A DNA stretch of 64,000 bases from Nemertoderma westbladi (lineage: Eukaryota; Xenacoelomorpha; Nemertodermatida; Nemertodermatidae). The stretch lies in NCBI GenBank assembly GCA_032718475.1, contig JAUCBJ010007325.1, forward strand, positions 1-64,000, given 5' to 3'. Of the stretch, positions 1 through 10,688 are shown in pieces. The notes beneath the pieces are model-generated. The model did not search any database and had not been told where the DNA came from. It worked only from the letters and a program-made list of their open reading frames with translations. Numbering within the stretch: the first letter of the stretch is position 1; each line of letters opens with the position of its first letter. The position numbers were made by a program, and so were the translations under genes.

Positions 1-750
1 TAATTAATCAATCGAATCGAAAGAACTCACTAGCTCACTTAATTTAATTGCATTAATCATATTGTTTGTACTGTTATTTTACCGTCAGTTATTAATTGTA
101 CCTATTTGTTGATGGAAATATTGCTCTTTGGATAATACGGATAAATCACCCAAATTCCCAATTTTCTTGATACACTACAGGTTAGAGAGACCGGCTATAC
201 ATAACAATTGCGATTTATATTAATGTGGTGTGTATTGAATCCAATGTTATTTAGCAGACCCTACGTGAGTCAATTGCTGCTCTCTTTATGTGTGATCAAA
301 TATACTGACGGTCGGCATAATAGTGTGCATGATTGTGATTGGTAACAAAGTATTTCCTAAAGAATACGCTTTATACTTCAATCATAAGCAGTATCGTTGC
401 GTTTTAGTATAAGTCTTAGTTCTGTTTAAATAGATAAAGCGCCACGTCCTAAAGGAACTGTTAATATTTCCCGAAAGCCAATAATATCTGTCAGAGATTA
501 ATTATTAACGATCTATCGAATAATACAGTAGGTATACACTGCAACCTTACACTGCAATAATACAATTTAAGCATCCGAATTCAGCCTCCCGGGTGTAGAT
601 CCATCGGGTGAATGATCGCGCATGGGCTGCCTTCGGCTAATGTTTTGCGTATTAGCATAAAATATTGTCGTATGCTAAAGTGGTTTTAATTAACTAAAAG
701 ACATATAAATTTTGGCAGGTTAAACTGCTAAAGGTCTTCGAAAGCGCGAA
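1..750. other. AT-rich non-coding flank
   Basis: No open frame, RNA gene or recognisable repeat is visible. The sequence is AT-rich and of low coding character. It ends where the 30-bp satellite begins. Confidence 0.5.
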
Positions 751-1546
751 CACCGGTACCGTCCAGCTGCACATATTATATACCGGTACTGTCCAGCTGC
801 ACATGTTATATACCGGTACCACCGCGCTGCACATGTTATATACCGGTACCGCCCCGCTGCACATATTATATACCGGTACCGTCCAGCTGCACATGTTATA
901 TACCGGTACCGCCCCGCTGCACATGTTATATACCGGTACTGCCCCGCTGCACATGTTATATACCGGTACCGTCCAGCTGCACATGTTATATACCTGTACC
1001 GCCACGCTGCACATGTTATATACCGGTACCGTCCAGCTGCACATGTTATATACTGGTACCGCCCCGCTGCACATGTTATATACCAGTACCGCCCCGCTGC
1101 ACATGTAATATACCAGTACCGCCCCGCTGCGCATGTAATATACCGGTACACTCTGCTGCACATGTTATATACCGGTACCGCCCTGCTGCACATGTTATAT
1201 ACCGGTACCGCCCCGCTGCACATGTTATATACCGGTACCACCCCACTGCACATGTTATATACCAGTACCGCCCTGCTGCACATGTAATATACCGGTACAC
1301 TCTGCTGCACATGTTATATACCGGTACCACCCTGCTGCACATGTTATATACCGGTACCGCCCTGCTGCACATGTTATATACTGGTACCGCCACGCTGCAC
1401 ATGTTATATGCCGGTACCATCCCGCTGCACATGTTATATACCGGTACCGCCCCACTGCACATGTTATATACCAGTATCACCGCTCTGCACATGTTATATA
1501 CCAGTACCGCCCGCTGCTCATGTTATATACCGGTACCACCCCACTG
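751..1546. repeat. 30-bp satellite, left arm
   Basis: About 26 head-to-tail copies of a 30-bp unit containing ATGTTATATACCGGTACC followed by a C-rich stretch and GCTGCAC. The core CCGGTACCG is nearly palindromic. Some units are 28-29 bp, carrying ACACTCTGCTGCAC. Because 30 is a multiple of three, long frames run on both strands; they are repeat artefacts. The last five bases (CACTG, 1542-1546) are the left target-site duplication of the LTR element that splits the array; the same satellite resumes at 13457. Confidence 0.95.
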
Positions 1547-1697
1547 TGTGTAGTACTTCTGTTTTATGTACCGGACTACTCAATTTCTGTTTAGATTAGG
1601 CCTAATGTTTGCTCGATCATATATACTGTTGCCTGACTAATATACTGATTTGCATAACCACACTTATATTTAATGGACCCCAGCTCAACATCCGTCA
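1547..1697 (+). repeat. 5' LTR
   Basis: 151 bp, 150/151 identical to 13306-13456. It begins TG and ends CA. The next bases (1698 onward, TGGCGCAGTG) start with the TGG expected of a tRNA primer-binding site; I could not assign the primer tRNA. Confidence 0.92.
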
Positions 1698-1779
1698 TGG
1701 CGCAGTGTCTACGTACACGCTGATAATCCGGACCTACGGTCTACCACAGTTTGACTGTTCAATCCCCTGATATCCGGAT

Positions 1780-2510
1780 ATGGCAACAGATCCACGCAAC
1801 CCACATATATTCGTGCTACGTAGCTCCCCACCCACCTTCGATATCGAATCGGAAAAGGCAACTTGGGAGCTCTGGAAAGACGAATGGAACGCCTTTCTCG
1901 CCACATCCGGACTCCGCAACCTCTATATCTTACACCTCCACCGTGCGACTCTTACAATGGCCTTCTCTCGCGCCACAAACACCGTAGTCAAGGGGCTCGC
2001 CCTTACTGCCGAGGAAAACGCGAATCCCGAAGTGGTGATCGACCGGTTGGGACAACATATCGATGGGGGAACCAACCGATGAGTTCACCGACAACAACTG
2101 GCCCGACGCCACCGCCTCCCAGAGGAGAGTCCCGAGTCGTTCCTCGTTGCCCTTAAGGACCTGGCCACCAAATGTGATTTTACCCCACTTCCATCCAAGG
2201 AGGCCCACCAAGAAGACCGACTCCTGGATCAGTTCATTTCGGGATTCGGGGACAAGGAAGTTACTGAACAACTTCTACGACTCCCCTACGATTGTTCCCT
2301 CAGCGACGCCCTCCGACTTTCCCAAGCCGTCTGGTCAGCCAGGGAAGACGCGGCGTCACTTGGTCTCCCACCACAGCCCCTCGCTGCCGCCGCCTCCAAC
2401 TGTATTGCAGCTTTACCTCGGCGCCCCCAAGGGTCGCCCATGGCGTGCCCCATCGCCAGCTCCAAGTGCCCCCAATGCGGTTATCCACCGCATTTCACCA
2501 GGTGGGACTA
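1780..2510 (+). pseudogene. Gag of the LTR element, with one nonsense codon and a truncated zinc knuckle
   Basis: The frame opens at ATG 1780 just after the leader. It encodes an acidic and basic retrotransposon Gag-like protein with FDIESEKATWELWKDEW near the start, a form typical of Ty3/Gypsy capsid N-termini. An in-frame TGA at 2080-2082 breaks it, but the same frame continues past it with conserved-looking Gag sequence (SFLVALKDLATKCDF, then LLDQFISGFGDKEVTEQLL). Near 2470-2490 a zinc knuckle begins (CPQCGYPPH) but stops before its last cysteine, because the sequence jumps directly into reverse transcriptase. The protein is therefore broken twice, once by the stop and once by the deletion. 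Confidence 0.8.
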
Positions 2511-2609
2511 GATCTCGCCAGTCGCCGACTCACCACGTTCGCCACCCCCCGCGGCCGCTTCCGATACCGCCGTATGCCGATAGGGTGGCATGGCAGTTCC
2601 GACGTATTT
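2493..2609 (+). pseudogene. Pol fragment: reverse transcriptase middle, 5' of the LINE insertion
   Basis: In the frame shifted relative to Gag, this short segment reads AFHQVGLDLASRRLTTFATP and RFRYRRMPIG, the conserved block of Ty3/Gypsy RT between the first catalytic Asp region and the palm. Its start coincides with the Gag zinc knuckle at a shared TTCACC, suggesting a microhomology deletion that removed protease and the RT N-terminus. It ends at AATG (2610-2613), where LINE-A inserted. The same protein frame resumes at 10689. Confidence 0.8.
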
Positions 2610-2793
2610 AATGATGATTATTATGCTGATTTATAATAATGCTGTAACTGACAAACTGAACTGCTGTACTGCTGTACGGTACTGGGTATTTCTTTATATT
2701 TCTATTTATTATAAATTGATTGATTTTTGATTAATTAGACAATTTATTGTGGAGAATTTGGACATATAAATAACTATCTAAGACAATCTCTCC

Positions 2794-5700
2794 ATGGATA
2801 AGTTGCGGAAGGCTAGTACTTTACGACTCAAACAACTACTGGAGAAAAATGGCGTCTCGTCGTCAGGAAGTCGGGCTCAACTACTTATTCGTGCAGATCG
2901 TCTCTTCACCAAAGGCAAGCTGCCTTTAACTTATACCACCGGTACCACCGGTAACTCACCAACTGGGTACCTGAAGGATCTGAACTCCGCCACAGGAGTT
3001 CCTGCGAGTTCGAGCACCGCAACAGGGGTTCCTGCGAGTGCGAACTCCTCCACAGGATTTCCAACGGATGCGAACTCCGCCACCAGTGTGACAAAGGATC
3101 CGAACTCCGACACAGGGGTTACTGCGAGTATGAACTCCGCCACAGGGGTTCTTGCGAGTGCGATCTCCGCCACAGGGGTTCCTGCGAGTGCGAACTCCGC
3201 CACAGGATTTACAACGGATGCGAACTCTGCCACCAGTGTGACAAAGGATCCGAACTCCGTCTTAGGGGTTCCTGTGAGTGCGAACTCCGACACAGGGGTT
3301 CCTGCGAGTGCGAACTCCGCCATAGGGGTTCCTGCGAGTGCGAACTCCGCCACAGGATTTCCGACGGATGCGAACTCTGCCACCAGTGTGACAAAGGATC
3401 CGAACTCTGCCTTAGGGGTTCCTGCGAGTGCGAACTCTGCCACAGGATTTCCAACAGATGCGAACTCTGCCACCAGTGTGACAAAGGATCCGAACTCCGT
3501 CTTAGGGGTTCCTGTGAGTGCGAACTCTGCCACAGGATTTCTGACGGATGCGAACTCTGCCACCAGTGTGACAAAGGATCCGATCTCCGTCTTAGGGGTT
3601 CCTGTGAGTGCGAACTCCGACACAGGGGTTCCTGTGAGTGCGAACTCCGACACAGGGGTTCCTGCGAGTGCGAACTCCGCCATAGGGGTTCCTGCGAGTG
3701 CGAACTCCGCCACAGGATTTCCGACGGATGCGAACTCTGCCACCAGTGTGACAAAGGATCCGAACTCCGCCTTAGGGGTTCCTGCGAGTGCGAAATCCAC
3801 CACAGGGGTTCGTGCGATTGCGAACTCCGCCATAGGGGTTCCTGCGAGTGCGAACTCCGCCACAGGATTTCCAACGGATGTTAATTCCACCACCGGTGCG
3901 TCAAAGGCTCCGAACTCCGCCACAGGGGTTCCTGCAAGTGCGAACTTCGCCACAGGGGTTACTGTGAGTACGAACTCTGCCACAGGGGTTCCTGCGAGTG
4001 TGTACTCCGCCATCATAGGGGTTCCTGCGAGTGCGAACTCTGCTATCATAGGGGTTTCTGCGAGTGCGAACTCCGCCACAGGATTTCTAACGGATGTGAA
4101 CTCCGCCACCAGTGTAACAAAGGTCCCAAACTCTGCCACAGGGGTTCCTGCGAGTGCGAACTCCGACACAGGTGTTCCTGCGAGTGCGATCTTCGCCACT
4201 AGGGTCACTAAGGTTTCGGACTTAGCCACTGCAGTCCCAATGGATTCGAACCCACCCACTGCGGTCTGGAAGGTACTGGACTCCACTATCACGGTCCCAA
4301 CGGATCCAAACTCTGCTCCAAACGGCTCAATGTATCTGGACTCTACCCCCGAGCTCCTAACAGACTCGATCTCTGCATCTATAATCCCAATGGTTACAAA
4401 CTGCTATCCTGGGGTCACTATATATCAGGATCCTAACCTTACCAAGGTCCGAGAGGTTCCTATACCCTCTCCTGAGGCCCCAAAGGGTCCAATCTTTAGC
4501 CCTGTGTTCCAAACAAATCCAGTGGGAGAATTTAGCACAACCTCCTACTCCAGATTTCCACCTGCCTCTAGTGTAGGTTCTGTTTTGGTTGAAGATCTGG
4601 TAGATAATAAGTTTGTAGTGAGGGGCAAGTACCCGGACAAATCTAAAGATTTTAGTTACATATCCCCTACCTATCTTAAGTCTGAGGTGGGAATTAATTC
4701 CTCCCCAACTGTTGTTTTACCTTTAGAACAGCCCATAACTCCCCGGTCTCTAAAACAATCCTATATGGACACATGGTTGGAACAGTCTACTGACTTAATT
4801 TATCTACCACCAAAAGTGGTTTCTCCAGGGATATTAGCCAATGTATATACAGACATTCAATCCGATGTACAAGTATTGGACTGTAGGATGAAATCTACAG
4901 ATCTTTCTCAAGCAGAAGTTGAAATTTTATCTCCTGTAAAAGTTGACTCAATTTCAGTTGACCAAAAATCACCAAAGAGCACTGCAATCGAATATCTTTC
5001 CACTGAAAAAGCTCTGTTTAGCACACGCTGGCCTAAGGATTATACAAACTTTGAATCTTTAAAAGCAGAGCATTGCATTGAAACCTGTGTGGTTAACCAC
5101 TTTTTGGACTTAATTGGTAGTACCTCTGCCAGCAGGGTGGGGGTGGTTAATACAGGCTTTGCAGTAAAGTTATCAGCCCCTTACAAGATTGATGGTGCTG
5201 TCAAATTTATTGCTAAGCAGTATCTTAATCCGGCCTGCGAGATACTCCTTATTCCAGAATGTTCCAACAATCACTGGGTAATTCATATAGCAAACTTGAA
5301 GGATAAGGAAGTCTCCCGTTTGTGTTCTTTAGGGCACACAAACCCCAGTAAGATAACTAAGGAGATATGCTATGTTCTTAATTTTATAGACAATAATACA
5401 CCTAAGGATAAGTCACGGAAAAGTAAATATATCGACAGGTGGACCACCATCAAATCAAGGCCGTTTCTGCCAATGCAGAAAAATAGCTATGATTGTGGCC
5501 TGTATGTTTGTGCATATGCCTATACTTTTGCGTTCGATACACCAGACCTTTTTGTTCCAAAAATGATGCATAGTAAGCTGCTACGGGATTGGATTTTAAA
5601 TGCTTTAACTTTCAATAAATTAGAAATGAATAGCTTAAATGCATCTAGTCTCAATGTTGATGCTATAGATTTTGCACCATGCCCACCACCTCAAACTGTT

Positions 5701-7233
5701 GCATACAAATCTTTTCATGAGTCCATGAACTTTGAAGAGATTCACAAATTCATTCAACAACCCAGAAAGGAGATAAATGGGCTTATAACTGATCTTAAAT
5801 CCACACAACGGTATGAACTTCGTTTGCATTTATTTAAGCAACTACAGGGACAAATGTCATCAATACAATCAGCAACTCTCCAACTCAGACAACGAAGTGC
5901 ATTGAGTGAGATCACAAATGATATATACGAACTGATGCGTGCCGTAGCCCAAGGAAAATTAACTGAAGCCTGTAGAAAACGTTTGAGGTCGGATGAGTCA
6001 GTCCTTCAGAATATTCCAGCCACATCTAGTGATGAGATTGTAAAGATGCACCAGGACTTAATATTAAGTATTAGTCAAATGCAATCAAAGATATGTTGCC
6101 TAGAGAACTATTGTGATGAATTAAATCATGAAAATCAAACACTACATGAGGACATTGCCCATGAGCGTCATCAGCGACTTTTGATACAAGCTGCAATTGA
6201 TGGTATTGGCAGTAATTCTCACTTACATCAGTCTCATCATCCTGCAATTAATAAGGATTACAATCTTCGAGCTGAAAAACTCACGGAAGATGGACAAAAA
6301 TTGATTGGGATTGGATATAGGCAGGTAAATGGAAAGGTAGGCCAAATCAGATATAAGACGGATTTGCCACTAAGTAATCGTTTTGATTGTTTGTCTCAGT
6401 CTCACAGTAAAATTGAAGTAAGTCCACCATCAGACTATGCAGAGGCATCACTAGTTGCCAATCAATGTAACTCATATAAACAAAGAATGCCTGACTATGT
6501 TAAGGGATCTGTTGCCAATCAAAATGATCAATATCAACATATGCCTGCAGATTTTGCTGAGGAATCTTTAGTGGCCAATCTAAGTGTCCCATACTGGCAG
6601 TGTATACCAGCGGACTATGCAGAGGCATCACTAGCTGCCAATCTGGAAGACAAATACCAACAAATGTTAGGTAGTAAGGATAGTTATGTTCAGGTGGGTA
6701 AACTCTCTGTAAAGGATTCTGAATCTGGAATGATGTGTCATAATCTAAAGGTCCAACATGGCAGACCATGTAATATGAAGAGCAATGATTTTAGGTTAGA
6801 CTCTACAACCGTGTACAATGGTGCAAAGAATAATTTCAATAGGCCTAAGAAGTATGGACAGTCTAACTCTTATATGAAATGCAACAATAGTAATCATCCT
6901 ACCAGCCGAGGCAATATATTTAGGGATGCCATTGGTTGCAATGGCTCCAGCTTGGGCTCTGTAGAACTCATAGGAATTAATCAACATGTTGATGAAATTG
7001 ATATTTTAGATTATATAAATAACATTGGAATTCCAGTGGAGTGTTTTTCAACTCGGAAATTCCAAGAAGTGAAGAACATGATCATAGTCGTCAGAAGTCA
7101 ATATAAAAAACAAATATTAAATCACTCTAATTGGCCACATGGTACTGTAATGAGTGGGTGGAAACCATACCACACTTATGACGACCTAATGAGTCAGGGG
7201 CGTTATGGACATGGTCAACGTCAGTATTCCTAA
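2794..7233 (+). CDS. LINE-A ORF1: SAP - repeat region - Ulp1-like protease - coiled coil - RRM-like protein
   Basis: This 1479-residue frame is intact. Residues about 1-38 resemble a SAP DNA-binding motif (LRKASTLRLKQLLEKNGVSS). Residues about 50-480 are degenerate 10-residue repeats around NSATGVPASA. Residues about 740-930 resemble the C48/Ulp1 cysteine protease fold: His827 in NNHWVIHI, Gln895 and Cys901 in MQKNSYDCGLYVC. The position of the usual catalytic Asp (normally YDSLG) reads LCSLG, so activity is doubtful. Residues about 1085-1140 form a heptad-rich coiled coil. Residues about 1388-1462 resemble the RRM-like C-terminus of many LINE ORF1 proteins, ending WPHGTVMSGWKPY. A likely role is RNA binding and multimerisation during retrotransposition; a deSUMOylating or deubiquitinating role is inferred from fold only. 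At 1479 residues it is much longer than the usual 300-500 residue ORF1. It overlaps the open part of the ORF2 frame by 29 bp. Confidence 0.85.
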   Translation: MDKLRKASTLRLKQLLEKNGVSSSGSRAQLLIRADRLFTKGKLPLTYTTGTTGNSPTGYLKDLNSATGVPASSSTATGVPASANSSTGFPTDANSATSVTKDPNSDTGVTASMNSATGVLASAISATGVPASANSATGFTTDANSATSVTKDPNSVLGVPVSANSDTGVPASANSAIGVPASANSATGFPTDANSATSVTKDPNSALGVPASANSATGFPTDANSATSVTKDPNSVLGVPVSANSATGFLTDANSATSVTKDPISVLGVPVSANSDTGVPVSANSDTGVPASANSAIGVPASANSATGFPTDANSATSVTKDPNSALGVPASAKSTTGVRAIANSAIGVPASANSATGFPTDVNSTTGASKAPNSATGVPASANFATGVTVSTNSATGVPASVYSAIIGVPASANSAIIGVSASANSATGFLTDVNSATSVTKVPNSATGVPASANSDTGVPASAIFATRVTKVSDLATAVPMDSNPPTAVWKVLDSTITVPTDPNSAPNGSMYLDSTPELLTDSISASIIPMVTNCYPGVTIYQDPNLTKVREVPIPSPEAPKGPIFSPVFQTNPVGEFSTTSYSRFPPASSVGSVLVEDLVDNKFVVRGKYPDKSKDFSYISPTYLKSEVGINSSPTVVLPLEQPITPRSLKQSYMDTWLEQSTDLIYLPPKVVSPGILANVYTDIQSDVQVLDCRMKSTDLSQAEVEILSPVKVDSISVDQKSPKSTAIEYLSTEKALFSTRWPKDYTNFESLKAEHCIETCVVNHFLDLIGSTSASRVGVVNTGFAVKLSAPYKIDGAVKFIAKQYLNPACEILLIPECSNNHWVIHIANLKDKEVSRLCSLGHTNPSKITKEICYVLNFIDNNTPKDKSRKSKYIDRWTTIKSRPFLPMQKNSYDCGLYVCAYAYTFAFDTPDLFVPKMMHSKLLRDWILNALTFNKLEMNSLNASSLNVDAIDFAPCPPPQTVAYKSFHESMNFEEIHKFIQQPRKEINGLITDLKSTQRYELRLHLFKQLQGQMSSIQSATLQLRQRSALSEITNDIYELMRAVAQGKLTEACRKRLRSDESVLQNIPATSSDEIVKMHQDLILSISQMQSKICCLENYCDELNHENQTLHEDIAHERHQRLLIQAAIDGIGSNSHLHQSHHPAINKDYNLRAEKLTEDGQKLIGIGYRQVNGKVGQIRYKTDLPLSNRFDCLSQSHSKIEVSPPSDYAEASLVANQCNSYKQRMPDYVKGSVANQNDQYQHMPADFAEESLVANLSVPYWQCIPADYAEASLAANLEDKYQQMLGSKDSYVQVGKLSVKDSESGMMCHNLKVQHGRPCNMKSNDFRLDSTTVYNGAKNNFNRPKKYGQSNSYMKCNNSNHPTSRGNIFRDAIGCNGSSLGSVELIGINQHVDEIDILDYINNIGIPVECFSTRKFQEVKNMIIVVRSQYKKQILNHSNWPHGTVMSGWKPYHTYDDLMSQGRYGHGQRQYS
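2941..4240 (+). repeat. Coding minisatellite within LINE-A ORF1
   Basis: A 30-bp unit encoding ten residues (NSATGVPASA and variants NSATGFPTDA, NSATSVTKDP) repeats about 43 times, with a higher-order period of three units (90 bp) in places. The opposite strand also stays open, which is a by-product. Indels of three bases (an extra Ile codon near 4015 and 4045) keep the frame, suggesting that coding capacity has been maintained. Confidence 0.9.
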
Positions 7234-7309
7234 CACTGGTGATTCATATAGGGTGCAGACAAGTTTGGATACAAATAATAGGTTACTAAATAAATCCACA
7301 CTAACAAAC

Positions 7310-10300
7310 ATGGACATAATTTTTTCTTGTACTACATACAATTGTCGGGGACTAACTGGGAACAGTGATTATGTGAACGAGTTACTTAAACATTGTGATA
7401 TACTTGGTATACAGGAGCATTGGATGGATAAGATTGAATTTGCGCACTTTCAGGAATCACTTACATCTGAATTCCAGAGTTATTATACAATTAGTGATTC
7501 CATGGAAAAGGGAGAGTATGTTCGGGTTGGGAGAGGGATTGGGGGAGTTGCATTGATCTTTCGCAAATCACTCTTCTCGGATTATACAGAAATAATATCT
7601 GGAGATAACATTATTGGCATTAAGGCTGTATTAAAGGACAGTAGTACAGTTTTTTCAATTTTATCTGTCTATGCCCCAGACAGCAGCAAAGGAACTGAGA
7701 AGTATCTGGAAACATTAGGTCGTCTTAAAGATCTACTAATTGCTAACTCTGATGCAACTCCAATTATTCTGTGTGATGGAAATGCGGATTTTGGTTACTT
7801 GCATGGTGTGCGCCATAATTACAAGCAACCTTCACGTCAAGGGCGTATTTTACATGACTTCCTATCAGATCTTGATCCCATGGCAGTTGATAAAACTTTG
7901 AAATTTAGTGGACCGATGGACACTTTTTATGGCTCTAGAGGTTCATCTTGTATTGATCATGTGATTATACCTAAAGCTTGTGTTAACTTAATTCGAAGTG
8001 GACAGGTTTTTGATAAGGATGAGGTGAATAACTTCTCTGACCATGTCCCAGTTATGATTAATGTTGGCGTTCCATGTGTCACAGAACTATTGACGGATCA
8101 TCGGAGCACAAAGGTAAAAACCAGAAATCTCCTCCGTTTTGATTGGAAAAAGGCAACACAGGAGCATATTCTATCTTATCAAGCTGAGTTCGCAACAGGC
8201 TTGGATGGAGTAATGGAGCAGTGTATGAAGGAAAATATGACAATAGAGGATATGAATATGTTTAGCAAAAGACTCCAGAACCTAATTATAGATTCTGCCA
8301 AACATTCTATCCCTCTACTTCGTCGACGTCGATATACTAAAAATCATCGTGTAAGAAGTAATATTCTTAGAGAGAGATGCTCAACAACAAAAGAACTTTA
8401 CAAAGTATGGTGCAGTCGGGGGAAGGATGAGAATGATATCTATAGTGTTGCATTTAAAGAGTCAAAAAAGCATATGCGTCGGCTTAGAAATTATCTAGCT
8501 AAGAAACATTTATCTGATAAACTAAATATGATTCGTCCAATTAGCAATATGTCAGATTTCTGGCGGCACTTTAGCTCTAAACAACGAACAGACAATGTTA
8601 TCCCTGAGGTTATTCAGGAAAATCTTAGGAATGAAATGAAGCAAAGATTTCAAGCAAATCATGAAGATGGGGAGATCAATAATCTGGTTGATAAACTAAA
8701 AGGCTTATGTGACAAATCAGCAAAGTATAGCTTTGGTAAAGGAGCTATTAGAAGGGCGATAATGTGCCTCCCTCTGGGTAAGGCAGCGGATTTTGCCTCA
8801 ATAGTAGCTGAGCATCTACAAGCACTGGATATTGATCTCATCACTAATGTTCTGGAATTTATTTTTGATAATTGTCTACGACTAGGAGCTGTGCCAGAAT
8901 TATTTGGACATACGTTGATTAGCAGTATATATAAAAGTGGACATCGTAGTAGACTTCTTTCAAAGTCATATCGACCCGTATCCAGTGTTTGCCTGCTTGC
9001 AAAAGTCTTTGAGGCCCTTATCATGGAAGATATAATGATGAACTACAAACTATTTCCTATAAATAGCCTACAGTTTGCCTACAATAAACGTATAGGAACG
9101 GACATGGTTGTTGCACTTGTTTTTGAGACTCTATAGAGTATTATTCAAAGGGGGGATCTCCAGTATTCCTTTGTAAACTGGATCTTAGTTCTGCATTTGA
9201 TAGGGTAAGCCATCTGGGACTTTACCGGAAATTGGAAGATATTCTTCACCCTTCTTTGCTATTATTGATTATAAGCTACTACAGACAGACTATTTTCTAT
9301 TGTAAATTTGGACCGAGTATTGATGTTACTGGTTTTCGTGTCCATAATGGTGTGAAACAAGGATCAGTTCTATCTCCTTTATTTTTCAATATCTATACAA
9401 TGGAAATAATGACTGATTTGGAAGAACCGGGATTAGGTTGTATCGTTGCGGGCCTGTGGCTTGGTGTAATTAATTATGCAGATGATTACCTCGTGATGTG
9501 TTCCTCAGAGAAAGATCTACAAATTATTACAGATCGGATTAATGTGGGTGCAAATAATATTTCTTTAGACATTGAAGATTCCAAAACATGTTGGATCGTT
9601 CGGGAGCCTACAGGCAAACCAATGGGTGTTGACATTCACAGCAGCATAAGAATCAACGGCTGCAATATTATGCGGGGTCGACACATGACCTTTCTTGGGG
9701 TAAAAATCTTTGGCTCAGAAAATGATATTGTTTGCGATATTCGTCAAGAACTGTTACTCCTCTCAAGTTTATTCTATAGGAAGGATTGGACAACAAGGTG
9801 GTATAGCATAGATACCATAGCTACACTGTGGAGGTCTGTGGCTGAGCCTCGGCTACTGTTCTTTACCCGCCTTGTAATGGGCTCGATTTCTAGTTCTGAA
9901 CGGGAGTCCATTGATGCCTTGCATCGGCGTGTCCTCAGAAACTTATTGCATGTCGGCAGCTATGTTAGTAACTCCGCAATCTATGACCTTATGGGGGTGC
10001 GACCATTGTCACTTGAATCCGTTCGGGCCTCTGTGGGATTACTCTTTAGAATAAAGAACTGTCCTAACACAAGACTTCAATCGGCCTTGAGAGTAGCTTT
10101 GTGTTTAAATGACAATGGTGTAAAGTATAGTGGCATTGGTAGTACACTCCGGGTCTGCGGTACCATGTTACCCACAACTAAATCTTTATTAAACTTTAGT
10201 TATCATTTTAAATCTCTCATGTGTCGGCTGGAAATGGGGACACCACTCATAAAGGATATCTTAAATATTGAATTTATCAGAATGACTTATGACCTTGTTG

Positions 10301-10356
10301 GTATCAGTTTCTCTGGAAAACATGACAGGATTTTACGATATTTTAATCGAGTCTAA
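7310..10356 (+). pseudogene. LINE-A ORF2: APE endonuclease and reverse transcriptase with one frameshift
   Basis: The probable start is ATG 7310; the frame is open from 7205. The N-terminus is an exonuclease-endonuclease-phosphatase domain: TYNCRGL, QEHWMD with the catalytic Glu, LCDGNADFG, CIDHVIIP and SDHVPV near 8040. The RT follows with SYRPVSSVCLLAKVFE, motif A KLDLSSAFDRV (about 9170), motif B VKQGSVLSPLFFNIY (about 9350), and motif C YADD at 9475-9486. A stop at 9134-9136 together with a shift to the next frame is explained by one extra TA dinucleotide in CTATAGAG. All catalytic motifs are otherwise present, so the lesion is recent. Product: target-primed reverse transcription enzyme. 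Confidence 0.88.
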
Positions 10357-10688
10357 TTTTATTTCAATTTAATTTTTAATAGCCTTACTGGAATATTGTC
10401 ATGGATTATTATTATTATTATTTTTTTTTTAATAAGACTCCCTATTTCTACTTGTTAAATTGCACTATTGCTTCACTACAAATAGTTACACAACTTTCAA
10501 ATATGTAATATTTAACAACTGTTTATTGCGCTTATTCCATTTTTATGGGTTGTGGTTGGTACTGTAACATTTAATTTAAGTGTGTATTTTGAATCGTAAC
10601 CCTATAATGACTGTCAGTTTTTATTCTGCTGTGCACTTTTTACTACATTTATATCAATTTTATTTGATTAAAGACAATGAAATGAATG
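10357..10688 (+). other. LINE-A 3' untranslated region and AATG tail
   Basis: AT-rich, no open frame of note. It contains a TTATTATTATTATT run near 10407 and ends in AATGA/AATG repeats (about 10676-10688) directly followed by the resumed Gypsy RT. Confidence 0.75.

Larger units (their letters stand above)
2614..10688 (+). mobile_element. LINE-A: near full-length non-LTR retrotransposon nested in the Gypsy RT
   Basis: About 8.1 kb with two ORFs in LINE order: ORF1 (2794-7233) and an endonuclease-reverse transcriptase ORF2 (about 7310-10356, one frameshift). The 3' end is a short AATG/AATGA microsatellite tail instead of poly(A). The Gypsy reading frame joins across it if one AATG is removed (2610-2613 against 10689-10692), giving a 4-bp or ambiguous target duplication. 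The 5' non-coding leader is 2614-2793. The APE-type endonuclease and tail style suggest the CR1/L2/jockey group; the exact clade is not determined. Confidence 0.9.

Noticed and set aside
694-1553. Overlapping open frames of 60-200 codons on both strands
   Set aside because: They are entirely made of the 30-bp satellite, whose length keeps frames open; there is no domain or start context.
2931-4292. 453-codon minus-strand frame opposite LINE-A ORF1
   Set aside because: It is the mirror of the coding minisatellite; the plus strand has recognisable domains continuing on both sides.
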